Assembly (NCBI RefSeq): GCF_021602155.1
Contig: NZ_BQHY01000010.1
Coordinates: forward strand, 242,755 to 306,754
Length of the DNA: 64,000 nt
Reading direction: 5' to 3'
DNA from: Pseudomonas parakoreensis
GTDB taxonomy: Bacteria > Pseudomonadota > Gammaproteobacteria > Pseudomonadales > Pseudomonadaceae
Shown one piece after another: positions 50,140 through 61,703 of the stretch. The first letter of the stretch is position 1, and each line of letters opens with the position of its first letter. The notes beneath the pieces were generated by a model, which worked only from the letters and a program-made list of their open reading frames with translations, was not told where the DNA came from and searched no databases. Both the position numbers and the translations under genes were made by a program.

Positions 50140-51603
50140 ATGGAATTCACGATTCAACACTTTATTGCGCTTGCGCCACTGTTGATCACCAGCCTCACCA
50201 TTATCGTGGTGATGCTGGCAATCGCCTGGCGCCGCAACCACTCGCAGACCTTCCTGATCTCGGTCGCCGGTCTGAACCTGGCCCTGCTGTCGATCCTGCC
50301 AGCCCTGAAAGTCGCGCCTCTGGCCGTGACGCCATTGCTGCAAGTCGACACCTTCGCCTGCCTGTACATGGCGCTGATCCTGGTCGCCACCCTCGCCTGT
50401 GTAACCCTCGCCCACGCCTACCTCGGCGATGGCGGCTCGGGTTACCCGGGCAACCGTGAAGAACTGTACCTGCTGATCCTGATGGCCGCCGCCGGTGGTC
50501 TGGTTCTGGTCAGCGCGCAGCACCTGGCCGGGTTGTTCATCGGTCTGGAACTGCTGTCGGTACCGGTCTACGGTCTGGTGGCTTACGCCTTCTTCAACAA
50601 GCGTTCGCTGGAAGCCGGCATCAAGTACATGGTGCTGTCGGCTGCGGGTTCCGCGTTCCTGCTGTTCGGTATGGCCCTGCTCTACGCTGACGCCGGCACC
50701 CTGAGCTTCAACGGTATCGGTCAGGCCCTGGCTACCACCAACCTGCCGAGTTCGCTGGCTCAACTGGGTCTGGGCATGATGCTGATCGGTCTGGCGTTCA
50801 AGCTGTCGCTGGTACCGTTCCACCTGTGGACGCCGGACGTGTACGAAGGTGCTCCGGCGCCGGTGGCCGCGTTCCTCGCCACGGCGTCGAAGGTTGCCGT
50901 ATTCGCGGTGATGGTGCGTCTGTTCCAGATCTCCCCTGCCGCGAGCAGTGGCGTGCTGAGCGATGTACTGACCGTCATCGCTATCGCCTCGATCCTGTTC
51001 GGTAACCTGCTGGCCCTGACCCAAAGCAACCTCAAGCGTCTGCTCGGTTACTCGTCCATCGCACACTTCGGCTACCTGCTGATCGCGCTGGTGGCGAGCA
51101 AGGGTCTGGCGGTGGAAGCCATCGGCGTGTATCTGGTGACTTATGTGATCACCAGCCTCGGCGCGTTCGGCGTGATCACCCTGATGTCCTCGCCGTACAA
51201 CGGCCGTGACGCCGACGCGCTGTACGAATACCGCGGCCTGTTCTGGCGCCGTCCGTACCTGACCGCCGTCCTGACCGTGATGATGCTGTCCCTGGCCGGT
51301 ATCCCGCTGACCGCTGGCTTCATCGGCAAGTTCTACATCATCGCCACCGGTGTCGAGTCGCACCAATGGTGGCTGGTTGGCTCGCTGGTACTGGGCAGCG
51401 CCATCGGCGTGTTCTACTACCTGCGCGTGATGGTCACCCTGTACCTGATCGAACCGAACCTGCGCCGCCACGACGCCCAGCTGCACTGGGAACAGAAGGC
51501 AGGCGGCGTGATGCTGCTGGCCATCGCCGTGGTTGCGTTCTTCCTCGGTGTGTACCCGCAGCCATTGCTGACGCTGGTTCAGCAGGCGGGTCTGGCGGGC
51601 TGA
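50140..51603 (+). CDS. nuoN: NADH-quinone oxidoreductase subunit N
   Basis: The 487-residue antiporter-like subunit is the proximal proton channel. It shows [15 protein letters not shown] near residues 132-146 and [19 protein letters not shown] near 228-246. ATG at 50140 follows nuoM; an upstream in-frame ATG at 50077 lies inside nuoM and was rejected. Last gene of the 13-gene nuo operon, closed by a terminator. Confidence 0.96.
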   Translation: MEFTIQHFIALAPLLITSLTIIVVMLAIAWRRNHSQTFLISVAGLNLALLSILPALKVAPLAVTPLLQVDTFACLYMALILVATLACVTLAHAYLGDGGSGYPGNREELYLLILMAAAGGLVLVSAQHLAGLFIGLELLSVPVYGLVAYAFFNKRSLEAGIKYMVLSAAGSAFLLFGMALLYADAGTLSFNGIGQALATTNLPSSLAQLGLGMMLIGLAFKLSLVPFHLWTPDVYEGAPAPVAAFLATASKVAVFAVMVRLFQISPAASSGVLSDVLTVIAIASILFGNLLALTQSNLKRLLGYSSIAHFGYLLIALVASKGLAVEAIGVYLVTYVITSLGAFGVITLMSSPYNGRDADALYEYRGLFWRRPYLTAVLTVMMLSLAGIPLTAGFIGKFYIIATGVESHQWWLVGSLVLGSAIGVFYYLRVMVTLYLIEPNLRRHDAQLHWEQKAGGVMLLAIAVVAFFLGVYPQPLLTLVQQAGLAG

Positions 51604-51625
51604 TTGCTCGGCTGGCTGGAAACGG

Positions 51626-51652
51626 AAACGGCACCTTCGGGTGCCGTTTTTG
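51626..51652 (+). terminator. Rho-independent terminator after nuoN
   Basis: A 10-bp stem AAACGGCACC/GGTGCCGTTT with loop TTCG is followed by TT and a further T-run. Confidence 0.92.
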
Positions 51653-51670
51653 TTTTTGCGGGAATCAACA

Positions 51671-51752
51671 TCAAAAGATCGCAGCCTTCGGCAGCTCCTA
51701 CATTGGGATGGTATGCGGTCTGTAGGAGCTGCCGAAGGCTGCGATCTTTTGA
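51671..51752. repeat. REP pair (gcgatc / tgtaggagctgccg type)
   Basis: TCAAAAGATCGCAGCCTTCG and its perfect inverse ending at 51752 flank a short GGGATGG-type spacer. It lies right after the nuo terminator. Confidence 0.88.
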
Positions 51753-51801
51753 CTTATAACGCTCTCCCCTTTCTAGGAATTTGCCTGCAAAGCGGTGAGC
51801 A

Positions 51802-52083
51802 ATGGCTGACATTCTGCAGAAGGTAATTGCGGTTAAATTTGAGGATCACCTATCAAGTGGAGATCTACGAACCATGAAGCGGGATATTTTTTCAGAGTTG
51901 ATGGATGGCCTTGATGCGATAGCCGAAGAACGCCAAGGCAAAATTACCTTGAAGAAGACGCGTGTAAAACGGATCGGCGACACGAAGGGCAAACTCATAC
52001 TTCCCGCCGAAACTGATGCCTCTCTATCACACGGTTTGCTGGATACCTTCGAACGATACAAAGCTACATCTGCTCTCATGTGA
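51802..52083 (+). CDS. Small orphan protein resembling the N-terminus of HigA/NadS-type antitoxins
   Basis: The 93-residue protein has a visibly lower GC than its neighbours. Its middle part KRDIFSELMDGLDAIAEERQ followed by GKITLKKTRV resembles the N-terminal segment of XRE-type antitoxins of the HigA/NadS group. The helix-turn-helix that should follow is absent; the protein ends with a short helical tail. An internal ATG at 51873 would start exactly at this segment. No toxin gene is adjacent. It could be a real small protein or the trimmed remnant of a toxin-antitoxin locus. The resemblance is from memory and needs checking. Confidence 0.55.
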   Translation: MADILQKVIAVKFEDHLSSGDLRTMKRDIFSELMDGLDAIAEERQGKITLKKTRVKRIGDTKGKLILPAETDASLSHGLLDTFERYKATSALM

Positions 52084-52106
52084 TCTATCAGACTCACTCA
52101 ACCCAC

Positions 52107-52209
52107 TGTGGGAGCGAGCCTGATCCGGGCGGCGTTCCGACGAAGGCGTCGGCACATCCCCATCTTCAGTGCCTGACACTCCGCTTTCGCGAGCAGGCTC
52201 GCTCCCACA
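52107..52209. repeat. REPIN (gtgggagcgagc type), left arm partly degraded
   Basis: GTGGGAGCGAGCCTG at the left loses the expected CTCGCGAA. The right arm TTCGCGAGCAGGCTCGCTCC ending at 52209 is intact. It precedes the porin promoter. Confidence 0.82.
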
Positions 52210-52244
52210 GGTTTATGTGGCGTTCACTCAATCCATATAACCAC

Positions 52245-52260
52245 ATGACGAAATTGTAAT
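52245..52260 (+). promoter_or_regulatory. Candidate metal-responsive regulator site upstream of the porin gene
   Basis: ATGACGAAATTGTAAT lies 135 nt before the porin start. The same motif, in the same orientation to its gene, precedes the first PtrA-like gene and czcC; consensus ATKACGRAWYTGTAAT. Binding by CzcR is inferred. Confidence 0.55.
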
Positions 52261-52394
52261 CCCCCCATCACCTTGGTGTTATCCGCAGCCTGCAACGATG
52301 TGACCCGGCGACCAATGCCGGCGGGCCCTGCCCCGCTGAACAATAAAACCACGCCGACGCACGTTCCCGTTCTGCCGAACCCAAGGAGTGTTTG

Positions 52395-53720
52395 ATGGTT
52401 AACCCTACAAAAATATCGATGGCCGCTTTAGCGGTGGTGGTCGGCTCAGGGCCGTCCATGGTGTTTGCAGAAGACAAGCCCGAGGGTTTTGTCGAAGGCA
52501 GCAGCCTGACCGTGCTCAACCGCAACTTCTACTTCAATCGTGATCATCGCAATGGCCAGTCCAGCCCCACCGGCAACGGTTATTCCGAGGCCTGGGCGCA
52601 TGCGGTGATCAGCAAGTTCGAATCCGGTTTTACCCAAGGCACCGTCGGGGTCGGGGTCGATGCGTTTGCCATGATCGGCTTGAAACTCGACACCGGTGAC
52701 GGCCGCAACGGCGGGCGCAGTTCGTTCGATGTGCTGCCAGTCAACCGTGACGGCCAGGCGCGGGATGAATACACCAAGTTCGGTGGCGCCGCGAAAGTGC
52801 GGGCGTTCGACACGGTGATCAAGGTCGGGGATGTGTTTCCGGCCAACCCGGTGGTGGCGGCCGGTGACTCACGCTTGCTGCCGGAAAGCTTTCGCGGCGT
52901 GACGGCGACCAACACCAGCATCGACGGTCTGTCGATTCAGGGCGGACGGCTGCATGCGATGAGCCAGCCGGTGTCCAGCGACATGCGCGAGAACTTCGCC
53001 ACGTTTTACGCCGGTCCGGTCAACTCGCCGTGGATCGCTTATGGCGGTGGCGATTATGTGCTGAACAAGAACCTCAGTTTCAGCCTGTACTCCAGCCGCC
53101 TCAAGGACGCCTGGAACCAGTATTACGCCGGCACCGCCTGGACCTATCCGCTGGCGGACGACCTGTCGCTGTTCGGGGGTCTGAACTATTACAAGGCGGT
53201 CGACGAAGGCAAACAACTGCTCGGCCAGTTCGACAACAACATCTGGAGCGGCCGCATCGGCGTCAAACTCGGCGCCCATTCCGTCGCCCTCTCCCACCAG
53301 CGCAACAACGGCAACGACGACTTCGACTACCTGCGGCAGTCCGACTCGATCTTCCTCGACAACTCGATCCAGTACAGCGACTTCAACTCGCCGAAGGAAC
53401 GTTCGTGGATGGTGCGCTACGACCTCGACATGAGCACTTACGGCATACCCGGTTTGTCGTTCATGACCCGTTACGCGCGGGGCACCGACGCCGATTATTC
53501 CAACGCCAACGCCGTGTACATGCGCCGCGATGCCGACGGCAATCCGCTGACCGACCAGAAACGCTGGGAGCGTGATGTGGAAGTCAAATACGTGGTGCAG
53601 AGCGGTTCGATGAAAGATCTGTCGCTGCGTCTGCGCCAGGCCACCACTCGCGCCACGGCATTCGAGTCGGACCTGGATGAAGTGCGCGTGATCGTCGAAT
53701 ACCCGCTGGCGATTCTCTGA
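52395..53720 (+). CDS. OprD-family outer-membrane porin
   Basis: The 441-residue protein has a signal peptide cleaved after MVFA (EDKPEGF follows) and then the OprD barrel. FVEGSSLTVLNRNFYFNRDHR near residues 32-52 is the family start, and the tail ends in VRVIVEYPLAIL with a near-terminal aromatic/hydrophobic strand. OprD porins take up small substrates such as basic amino acids or carboxylates; the substrate of this member is not deducible. ATG at 52395 has AAGGAG 9 nt upstream. It is monocistronic and has a terminator. A site shared with the czc promoter lies upstream. Confidence 0.9.
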   Translation: MVNPTKISMAALAVVVGSGPSMVFAEDKPEGFVEGSSLTVLNRNFYFNRDHRNGQSSPTGNGYSEAWAHAVISKFESGFTQGTVGVGVDAFAMIGLKLDTGDGRNGGRSSFDVLPVNRDGQARDEYTKFGGAAKVRAFDTVIKVGDVFPANPVVAAGDSRLLPESFRGVTATNTSIDGLSIQGGRLHAMSQPVSSDMRENFATFYAGPVNSPWIAYGGGDYVLNKNLSFSLYSSRLKDAWNQYYAGTAWTYPLADDLSLFGGLNYYKAVDEGKQLLGQFDNNIWSGRIGVKLGAHSVALSHQRNNGNDDFDYLRQSDSIFLDNSIQYSDFNSPKERSWMVRYDLDMSTYGIPGLSFMTRYARGTDADYSNANAVYMRRDADGNPLTDQKRWERDVEVKYVVQSGSMKDLSLRLRQATTRATAFESDLDEVRVIVEYPLAIL

Positions 53721-53785
53721 GTTTCCCGAGCAACACCATTCACCTTTAGAAGCTCCTTGCTCCTTTGGTCAGAGGTGAATTTTTT

Positions 53786-53810
53786 GGCGTCCTACGGGGC
53801 GCCTTTTTTA
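53786..53810 (+). terminator. Terminator after the porin gene
   Basis: A GGCGTCC/GGGGCGCC hairpin with small mismatch is followed by six Ts. Confidence 0.75.
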
Positions 53811-53830
53811 TCCCGTCCCGAAACACACTC

Positions 53831-53916
53831 CTGCAGGAGCTGCCGCAGGCTGCGATCCCTTGATTTTGGTTTTTCAGATCAAGATCAAAAGATCGCAGCC
53901 TTCGGCAGCGCCTACA
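53831..53916. repeat. REP pair (gcgatc / aggagctgccg type)
   Basis: CTGCAGGAGCTGCCGCAGGC at the left and an inverse ending TTCGGCAGCGCCTACAG at the right flank a short A/T-rich spacer. It overlaps nothing and ends just before the DUF6124 stop region. Confidence 0.82.
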
Positions 53917-53927
53917 GAAGACATTGG

Positions 53928-54308
53928 TCAGGCGCTGGGTTCGACGTTATCCAGCGCTTTGTTCACCGCCAGTTCACCAAGCATGACCACCTGCGCAATC
54001 CCCAGCAGAGTCTTGCGATGCGTGCCCTCCAGCAGCGCGGCGAAGTCACCGAGCATCACCGTGGCCGAGGCCAGGGATTCGCAAGCGTTGGCCAGCAGGG
54101 ATTCGGTGTCGGCGTTGGGGTTGACCAGGAACAGCGCGTTGGCGGTGTAAGGTGTGGCCATGATGGGCGGTGCGGGCTTGAGGTAGTAGTCGAGGGCGCG
54201 GTCGGCGGCTTCGTGGAGTTTGTGGGTGTCGATGGCGGCGTAGGGGGATGTTGGATCGGGGTCTGCAGGCGTGTCTGTTTCGGGCGGATTCGGTGTTGGC
54301 TTTTTCAT
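53928..54308 (-). CDS. DUF6124 family protein
   Basis: The 126-residue protein has a proline-rich N-terminus (MKKPTPNPPETDTP) and the typical SPYAAIDTHKLHEAADRALDYYL stretch near residues 26-48. A helical C-terminal half follows, with two conserved small-residue helices. DUF6124 is a Pseudomonas-specific family with many paralogues and no known function. No signal peptide or membrane segment is visible. The ATG is preceded by a hairpin 30 nt upstream and by a weak Shine-Dalgarno. Confidence 0.8.
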   Translation of the reverse strand: MKKPTPNPPETDTPADPDPTSPYAAIDTHKLHEAADRALDYYLKPAPPIMATPYTANALFLVNPNADTESLLANACESLASATVMLGDFAALLEGTHRKTLLGIAQVVMLGELAVNKALDNVEPSA

Positions 54309-54674
54309 AATGTTTTACTCAGCTTGACGGTGGAGCTGACCCTTTCGGTTCCACGCGAAAGGGTGGCAGCTGTACGCAGGTTGGAACCCGGGCAACTGAG
54401 CAAAACCCGACAGACTCGAAGTCTCCCGCGCACAGCCGCCATAACGGAGTGCACACATGAAAGTGCGCAAGCATACGTCATGAACGGTGCGATTTGCTTC
54501 AGTTAAGCCGAGGGGTTCCAATCCCGATCGCTGATTTGGCAGCGACCCACACAGGCTAGAGAGCGGACGTCCGAGGGACAACCTGAAAACATTGTGGGAA
54601 GGTTCTGCTTTTCCCACACAACCTTTAAACATTCCGAATCTAAATACAGATCGTGATACTGAAAATGTGCCTCG
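54309..54674 (-). promoter_or_regulatory. Long leader region upstream of the DUF6124 gene
   Basis: The region has no convincing gene. A hairpin ACCCTTTC/GAAAGGGT lies at 54339-54364, about 30 nt before the DUF6124 ATG. A second hairpin, TGTGGGAA/TTCCCACA, lies at about 54594-54619. A 153-codon minus ORF crosses it without family features. I recall similar leaders before other DUF6124 genes but cannot verify it. Confidence 0.4.
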
Positions 54675-54753
54675 TGCAGGAGCTGCCGAAGGCTGCGATC
54701 TTTTGACTTTGAAGACCAAGATCAACAGATCGCAGCCTTCGGCAGCTCCTACA
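54675..54753. repeat. REP pair (gcgatc / aggagctgccg type)
   Basis: TGCAGGAGCTGCCGAAGGCT and its inverse ending GGCAGCTCCTACA flank a short spacer. It lies between the DUF6124 leader and the PtrA-like genes. Confidence 0.87.
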
Positions 54754-54768
54754 GGGATCCGGTGCTGT

Positions 54769-55101
54769 TTAGCCACCGCTGTTGCGGCACACGCCGGCCA
54801 CGCTGTACTTGAGGGTGTTGAGCTGTCCTTGCGAGTCCTCGTAGGTCATGGCCGTCGGCACCACCGAGCAAGCCGGCTGCGGCTTCACCACGCTGACGAT
54901 TTTCACCACGTCGAGCTTCATCCCATATTCGTATTCCTTGACCACCGGCGGCGCTTTGCCCTGCTCGGCGGCGTATTGCTCCATGGCTTTGGCGTTGGCG
55001 CTGAAGGCACGCTCGAAAGTGCGGTCACCGCCGCCTTCGGCCATGACCAGAGAAGACATTGCCATGACACTGGCGAACGCGATCAACTTGCGTATTTTCA
55101 T
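54769..55101 (-). CDS. Secreted protein with PtrA-like N-terminus and DUF2790 domain
   Basis: The 110-residue protein has a signal peptide MKIRKLIAFASVMAMSSLVMA, then EGGGDRTFERAF, the PtrA-type mature start. The C-terminal half (YGMKLDVVKIVSV, then ACSVVPTAMTYEDSQGQ) fits the DUF2790 family, small periplasmic proteins of Pseudomonas. From memory ptrA (PA2808) of P. aeruginosa is copper-induced and next to copRS. ATG at 55101 has AAGGA 7 nt upstream; an ATG two codons earlier sits on the Shine-Dalgarno. It is the second of two related genes, 76 bp apart, with a terminator between. Confidence 0.85.
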   Translation of the reverse strand: MKIRKLIAFASVMAMSSLVMAEGGGDRTFERAFSANAKAMEQYAAEQGKAPPVVKEYEYGMKLDVVKIVSVVKPQPACSVVPTAMTYEDSQGQLNTLKYSVAGVCRNSGG

Positions 55102-55126
55102 ATCCATTTCCTTCCCATCCAGGCAT

Positions 55127-55161
55127 AAAAAAGCCCAGCATCGATGCGCGATGACGGGCTT
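55127..55161 (-). terminator. Rho-independent terminator between the two PtrA-like genes
   Basis: On the minus strand AAGCCC and GGGCTT enclose an inner CATCG/CGATG stem, followed by six Ts. It ends 26 bp before the start of the second gene, so that gene depends on read-through. Confidence 0.85.
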
Positions 55162-55177
55162 GATCAAGTGCTGTCGC

Positions 55178-55381
55178 TTACAGGCTCTTGCGGTTGTCGA
55201 TGGCTTTTTCATTGACCACCACCGGGTTGCCGGCGGCTTTTTCCTTGGCCACGAACAGCTCCATGGAACGGTCGTTATTGGTCATCATCCGGTCGAACGT
55301 GCGGTCGCCGCCACCTTCAGCCATGACCAGGGAAGACATCGCCAACGCCACCACAAAAGCACCCATTTGTACGATTTTCAT
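55178..55381 (-). CDS. Small secreted PtrA-like protein
   Basis: The 67-residue protein has a 21-residue signal peptide MKIVQMGAFVVALAMSSLVMA, then EGGGDRTFDRMMTNNDRSMEL, matching the mature start of its downstream paralogue. The rest is short and charged. This pattern is the PtrA N-terminal family, named after a copper-induced repressor of type III secretion in P. aeruginosa. ATG at 55381 has GAGGA 8 nt upstream. A candidate metal-regulator site lies 73 nt before the start. A role as a periplasmic metal-stress protein is inferred. Confidence 0.85.
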   Translation of the reverse strand: MKIVQMGAFVVALAMSSLVMAEGGGDRTFDRMMTNNDRSMELFVAKEKAAGNPVVVNEKAIDNRKSL

Positions 55382-55453
55382 TTTTGATTCCTCGTTTAAG
55401 TAACTGACGGGATCAAGGTAACAAGGCGTACCTTTCGTGACGGTGGCGGGGGA

Positions 55454-55469
55454 ATTACAGATTCGTAAT
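55454..55469 (-). promoter_or_regulatory. Candidate metal-responsive regulator site upstream of the PtrA-like gene
   Basis: Read on the minus strand, ATTACGAATCTGTAAT, an inverted repeat ATTAC/GTAAT with 6-nt spacer. It shares 12 invariant positions with the sites upstream of czcC and the porin gene. Confidence 0.6.
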
Positions 55470-55518
55470 GTGGCAAGTACGGCAGCCACACAGAAAATCT
55501 CATGCCTGAGAAATACGT

Positions 55519-55626
55519 TGTGGCGAGGGGATATATCCCCGATGGGCCGCGCAGCGGCCCCGCTCTTTATCCAAAAAAGCGGGCTTGCTGCGCAGCCCCA
55601 TCGGGGATAAATCCCCTCGCCACAAA
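55519..55626. repeat. Palindromic repeat of the ggggatttatcccc type, copy 3
   Basis: GTGGCGAGGGGATATATCCC and the inverse ending CCCTCGCCACAAA enclose inner GGGCCGCGCAGCGGCCC and GCTGCGCAGC palindromes. It lies just after the czcA stop. Homologous to copies at 13374 and 33139. Confidence 0.85.
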
Positions 55627-55638
55627 GGTAGTGCTGTT

Positions 55639-58803
<3,165 letters not shown>

Positions 58804-59997
58804 TTAATGACTGTGCTCAGCCGAGGCTTTGCCCAGCTCCGACTTGAGAACGAAGCTGCCGGCACTGGCGACTTGCGCGCCCGGTTCCAGCCCTTGGGTG
58901 ACTTCGACGTGGCCGGCGGCGCGGCTGCCCAGTTCCACCGCCTGCGCCTTGAAGCCGTCGTCGGTACGCACGAACACCGTGGGTTTGTCCTCGACGGTCT
59001 GGATCGCGGTTTCCGGCACAGCGACTTTGGCCTGACGGCTGTCGGTGGCCACCCGTGCGCTGACGAACAGCCCCGGTCGCCACGAGCCTTGCGGGTTTTC
59101 CAGGGTCACGCGCACGGTCGCAGTGCGAGTCTGTTCGCCGAGCAGGCTACCGACGTAAGCCACGCTGCCAGTCACTTCAGCTTTCAATTCCGGCGCACTG
59201 ACGGTCACCGCTTTGCCCACCTGCACCTGGGTCAGGTCCTTGGGCGAAACGCCGAAGGTCACCCACACGCGGGACAAATCCGAAAGGGTGAACGCGGCGG
59301 TGGTTTCATCGACCACCTCGCCCGGCGTCAGGTGTTTTTCCACCACCACGCCGTCGAACGGCGCGCGCAGTTCGTAGCGATTGCCGCCGGTGGCGACCAC
59401 GCTGCCGCTGAGCACGCTGATTTTCTGTCGGGCGTTGTTCATGGCGATTTCCGCCTCTTCCAACGCTTGCCTGGCCTGGAGGAAATCCTGCTCGGCGGAG
59501 ATCTTGTCCTGCCAAAGCTTTTTCTCGCGCTCGTAGGTGGTACGCGCCAACGCTAGGCGACGTTGCGCGGCAGCCTGCTCGCTGCGCTGATCGGAGATCT
59601 GTTGACTGGCGATCACCGCCAGCAACTGGCCCTTCTTCACCGCTTGCCCGAGGTTGACCGCCACCGACTCGACCACCCCCGGCACGCGGGGCACCACGTG
59701 CGCAGTGCGGTCCTCGTCGAAGCGCACTTCGCCGGGGAACGACAGGCCGAGACTGATGCGCTGCGCCCGCGCCTCGACCAGTTGAATGCCTGCGGCGGCG
59801 ATCTGCTCGGCGCTCAATTCGATGTGGCCTTCTTCGGCCTGTTCGCCTTCGGCGGCAGCGCCCTCCTCGGCGTGGTCAGCATGTTCGGAAGCCTCATCGG
59901 CATGCGCGTCGATGTTGCTCGTGGCCGGCCACATCGAACCGATGCCAATGCCCAGCGCCAGGGTCGCCACCGCGACCACCATCAGTTTTTTATCCAT
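58804..59997 (-). CDS. czcB: CzcB membrane-fusion protein
   Basis: The 397-residue periplasmic adaptor starts with an N-terminal anchor MDKKLMVVAVATLALGIGIG. A His- and acid-rich stretch (HADEASEHADHAEEGAAAEG region, about residues 32-58) follows and could bind metal. The alpha-hairpin (about 150-205), lipoyl and beta-barrel parts follow. The tail ends AEHSH. ATG at 59997 has GAGGAG 7 nt upstream; a longer in-frame start was rejected. It joins CzcA to CzcC. Confidence 0.95.
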   Translation of the reverse strand: MDKKLMVVAVATLALGIGIGSMWPATSNIDAHADEASEHADHAEEGAAAEGEQAEEGHIELSAEQIAAAGIQLVEARAQRISLGLSFPGEVRFDEDRTAHVVPRVPGVVESVAVNLGQAVKKGQLLAVIASQQISDQRSEQAAAQRRLALARTTYEREKKLWQDKISAEQDFLQARQALEEAEIAMNNARQKISVLSGSVVATGGNRYELRAPFDGVVVEKHLTPGEVVDETTAAFTLSDLSRVWVTFGVSPKDLTQVQVGKAVTVSAPELKAEVTGSVAYVGSLLGEQTRTATVRVTLENPQGSWRPGLFVSARVATDSRQAKVAVPETAIQTVEDKPTVFVRTDDGFKAQAVELGSRAAGHVEVTQGLEPGAQVASAGSFVLKSELGKASAEHSH

Positions 59998-60046
59998 GGA
60001 AACTCCTCTGCGCCGTGCCATCGCGCAGTTGTCTGAAAAGTGAAAT

Positions 60047-61294
60047 TCAAGGGCTGACGCTGAGGTCGCCGAAGATCCGTTCGAGGCGCACGCGGGCGTC
60101 GGTGGCCTCGCTGACGGCCTGGATGTATTGGCCACGCGCGGCAATCAGGGTGCGCTGCGCGTCGAGCACGTCGAGGAAGCCGAACTTGCCCATTTCGAAA
60201 CCACGGGTGGCGCTGTCCACCGCACTTTGTGCGGCGGGCAGGATGGTCTGATTGAACGCGTTGACTTCGCCGTTGGCGGTCTGCCATTGCTCAAGGCTGG
60301 TCTGGACTTCAGTGCGCAAACGCAGCTCGGTGGCGTTGCGCAGATCCCGCGCCTGATCGCTACGGCGGGCGGCGGCGAGCACGTTGCCCTGATTGCGGTT
60401 GAACAGCGGAATCGGCATCGACAGCCCGACCACGTTGACCCGTTCGCGCTCGGTTTCGCTGTATTGGCTGCCGATGCTCACGGTCAGGTCGGGAATGCGC
60501 TGCGACTTTTCCAGGCCCAATGAGGCTTCGCGTTGATCGATCTGCAGTTTCGCCAGACGCAGCTCGGCGGTCTGGTTCAGACGCTCGAGCAAGCGGCCGG
60601 GCGGCGGCAGCGTGGCGAGGCTCTGCGTGGCGGCTTGCACGTTGGTCGAAGTCGGCAACGGTGCGCCCATGACCTGCGCCAACTGTTGATAGGCGTTGGC
60701 CTGATCGCGCTCGGCGCGGCTCAGTTCCAGGCGCACTTCCGAGAGTTGCACCTGTGCCCGCGTGCCTTCGACCGGCGACGATTTACCGGCCTCGATCCGG
60801 CCCTGCGCCACGCGCAAGCCGTGCTCGGCCAGTTGCAGCGACTGGCGCACCAACTGCAGGCGTTGCTGCGCGGTTTGCGAGCTGTTGAACGCCTGAATCA
60901 CATCGGCGCGCAAGGCATTGCGCTTGCGCTCCAGCTCGATGCCGGCGGCGTCCTGCGCACGGCTGGCAACATTGATCCGCGCGGCGCGTTTACCGCCCAG
61001 TTCAATCGGCTGACTGAGCATCAGCGTGGTGGTGCGCGAGTCGCGCCGCGTGTCTTCGGCCTCCCACGACACTTCGGGATTGGGGATCAGCCCGGCCTGC
61101 TGGCGATCGCCCTCGGCGATGCCGATTTCCCACTGCGCGGCGGCGAGGTCGGGGTTGCCGGCGAAGGCACTTTGCAGCGCCTGATCCAGAGTCAGGGTCG
61201 AGGCACTGGCAAGGCTGTTGCACGCCAACCACAAGAGGCCGCTGGCGGTTATGTTCAGGCGTGTTCGCGCCGTCAGTTTGATTAAACCGGGCAA
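60047..61294 (-). CDS. czcC: CzcC outer-membrane efflux protein
   Basis: The 415-residue TolC-family protein has a signal peptide ending near NSLASA and then STLTLDQALQSAF, the usual first helix. Two internally repeated coiled-coil helices follow, with QPIELGGKRAARI and MPIPLFNRNQGN as the paired strand motifs. It forms the outer-membrane channel of the pump. The start is a TTG at 61294 with AAGGAAG 8 nt upstream; no ATG is available in frame. First gene of czcCBA. Confidence 0.93.
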   Translation of the reverse strand: MPGLIKLTARTRLNITASGLLWLACNSLASASTLTLDQALQSAFAGNPDLAAAQWEIGIAEGDRQQAGLIPNPEVSWEAEDTRRDSRTTTLMLSQPIELGGKRAARINVASRAQDAAGIELERKRNALRADVIQAFNSSQTAQQRLQLVRQSLQLAEHGLRVAQGRIEAGKSSPVEGTRAQVQLSEVRLELSRAERDQANAYQQLAQVMGAPLPTSTNVQAATQSLATLPPPGRLLERLNQTAELRLAKLQIDQREASLGLEKSQRIPDLTVSIGSQYSETERERVNVVGLSMPIPLFNRNQGNVLAAARRSDQARDLRNATELRLRTEVQTSLEQWQTANGEVNAFNQTILPAAQSAVDSATRGFEMGKFGFLDVLDAQRTLIAARGQYIQAVSEATDARVRLERIFGDLSVSP

Positions 61295-61703
61295 TTGGAA
61301 GACTTCCTTTATTCAAGAATCTTTGATGCCGCCACGGTAGGGTTTTGAACTTATCGTCAAGGTGACTGGAACATTACAAATCCGTCATCAACGGTTAGCG
61401 AAAGTTGTTTTGCTCTAGGATGCGAAGTGCAAACGACGTTGTCGTAATACATCGAAACACATACGCACGGATTATCTGCCAAACAGCACTTGCCGAAATC
61501 GAAGTCTCGGAAATTTGCTTTTTTTGCTGCGACAGGGTGTCGCGCAACGCCGGTTTAAAGGCTCCGCTCGTTGACCCTGTAGCCACTTCAGCCTTTACCG
61601 TGCCTGGCATCAAGTTATTGAAACGTGCGCAAGGCCCTACAAAAACAACAATTTCCCCGACCGCCTTAATTAAACATCCATTAAATGAAAGTGGTGAAAG
61701 ATC
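61295..61703. promoter_or_regulatory. Divergent czcC-czcR promoter region
   Basis: The 409-bp region separates the efflux operon from its regulators. A candidate regulator site is at 61373-61388. The right 200 bp hold no recognised element apart from czcR's purine-rich ribosome-binding site. No further gene is seen. Confidence 0.6.
61373..61388 (-). promoter_or_regulatory. Candidate metal-responsive regulator site upstream of czcC
   Basis: Read on the minus strand ATGACGGATTTGTAAT, 78 nt before the czcC start codon. It matches the sites before the porin and the first PtrA-like gene. Confidence 0.6.

Noticed and set aside
54315-54776. 153-codon minus ORF covering the DUF6124 leader and a REP
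   Set aside because: Part of its sequence is translated REP; no domains. Left as leader.
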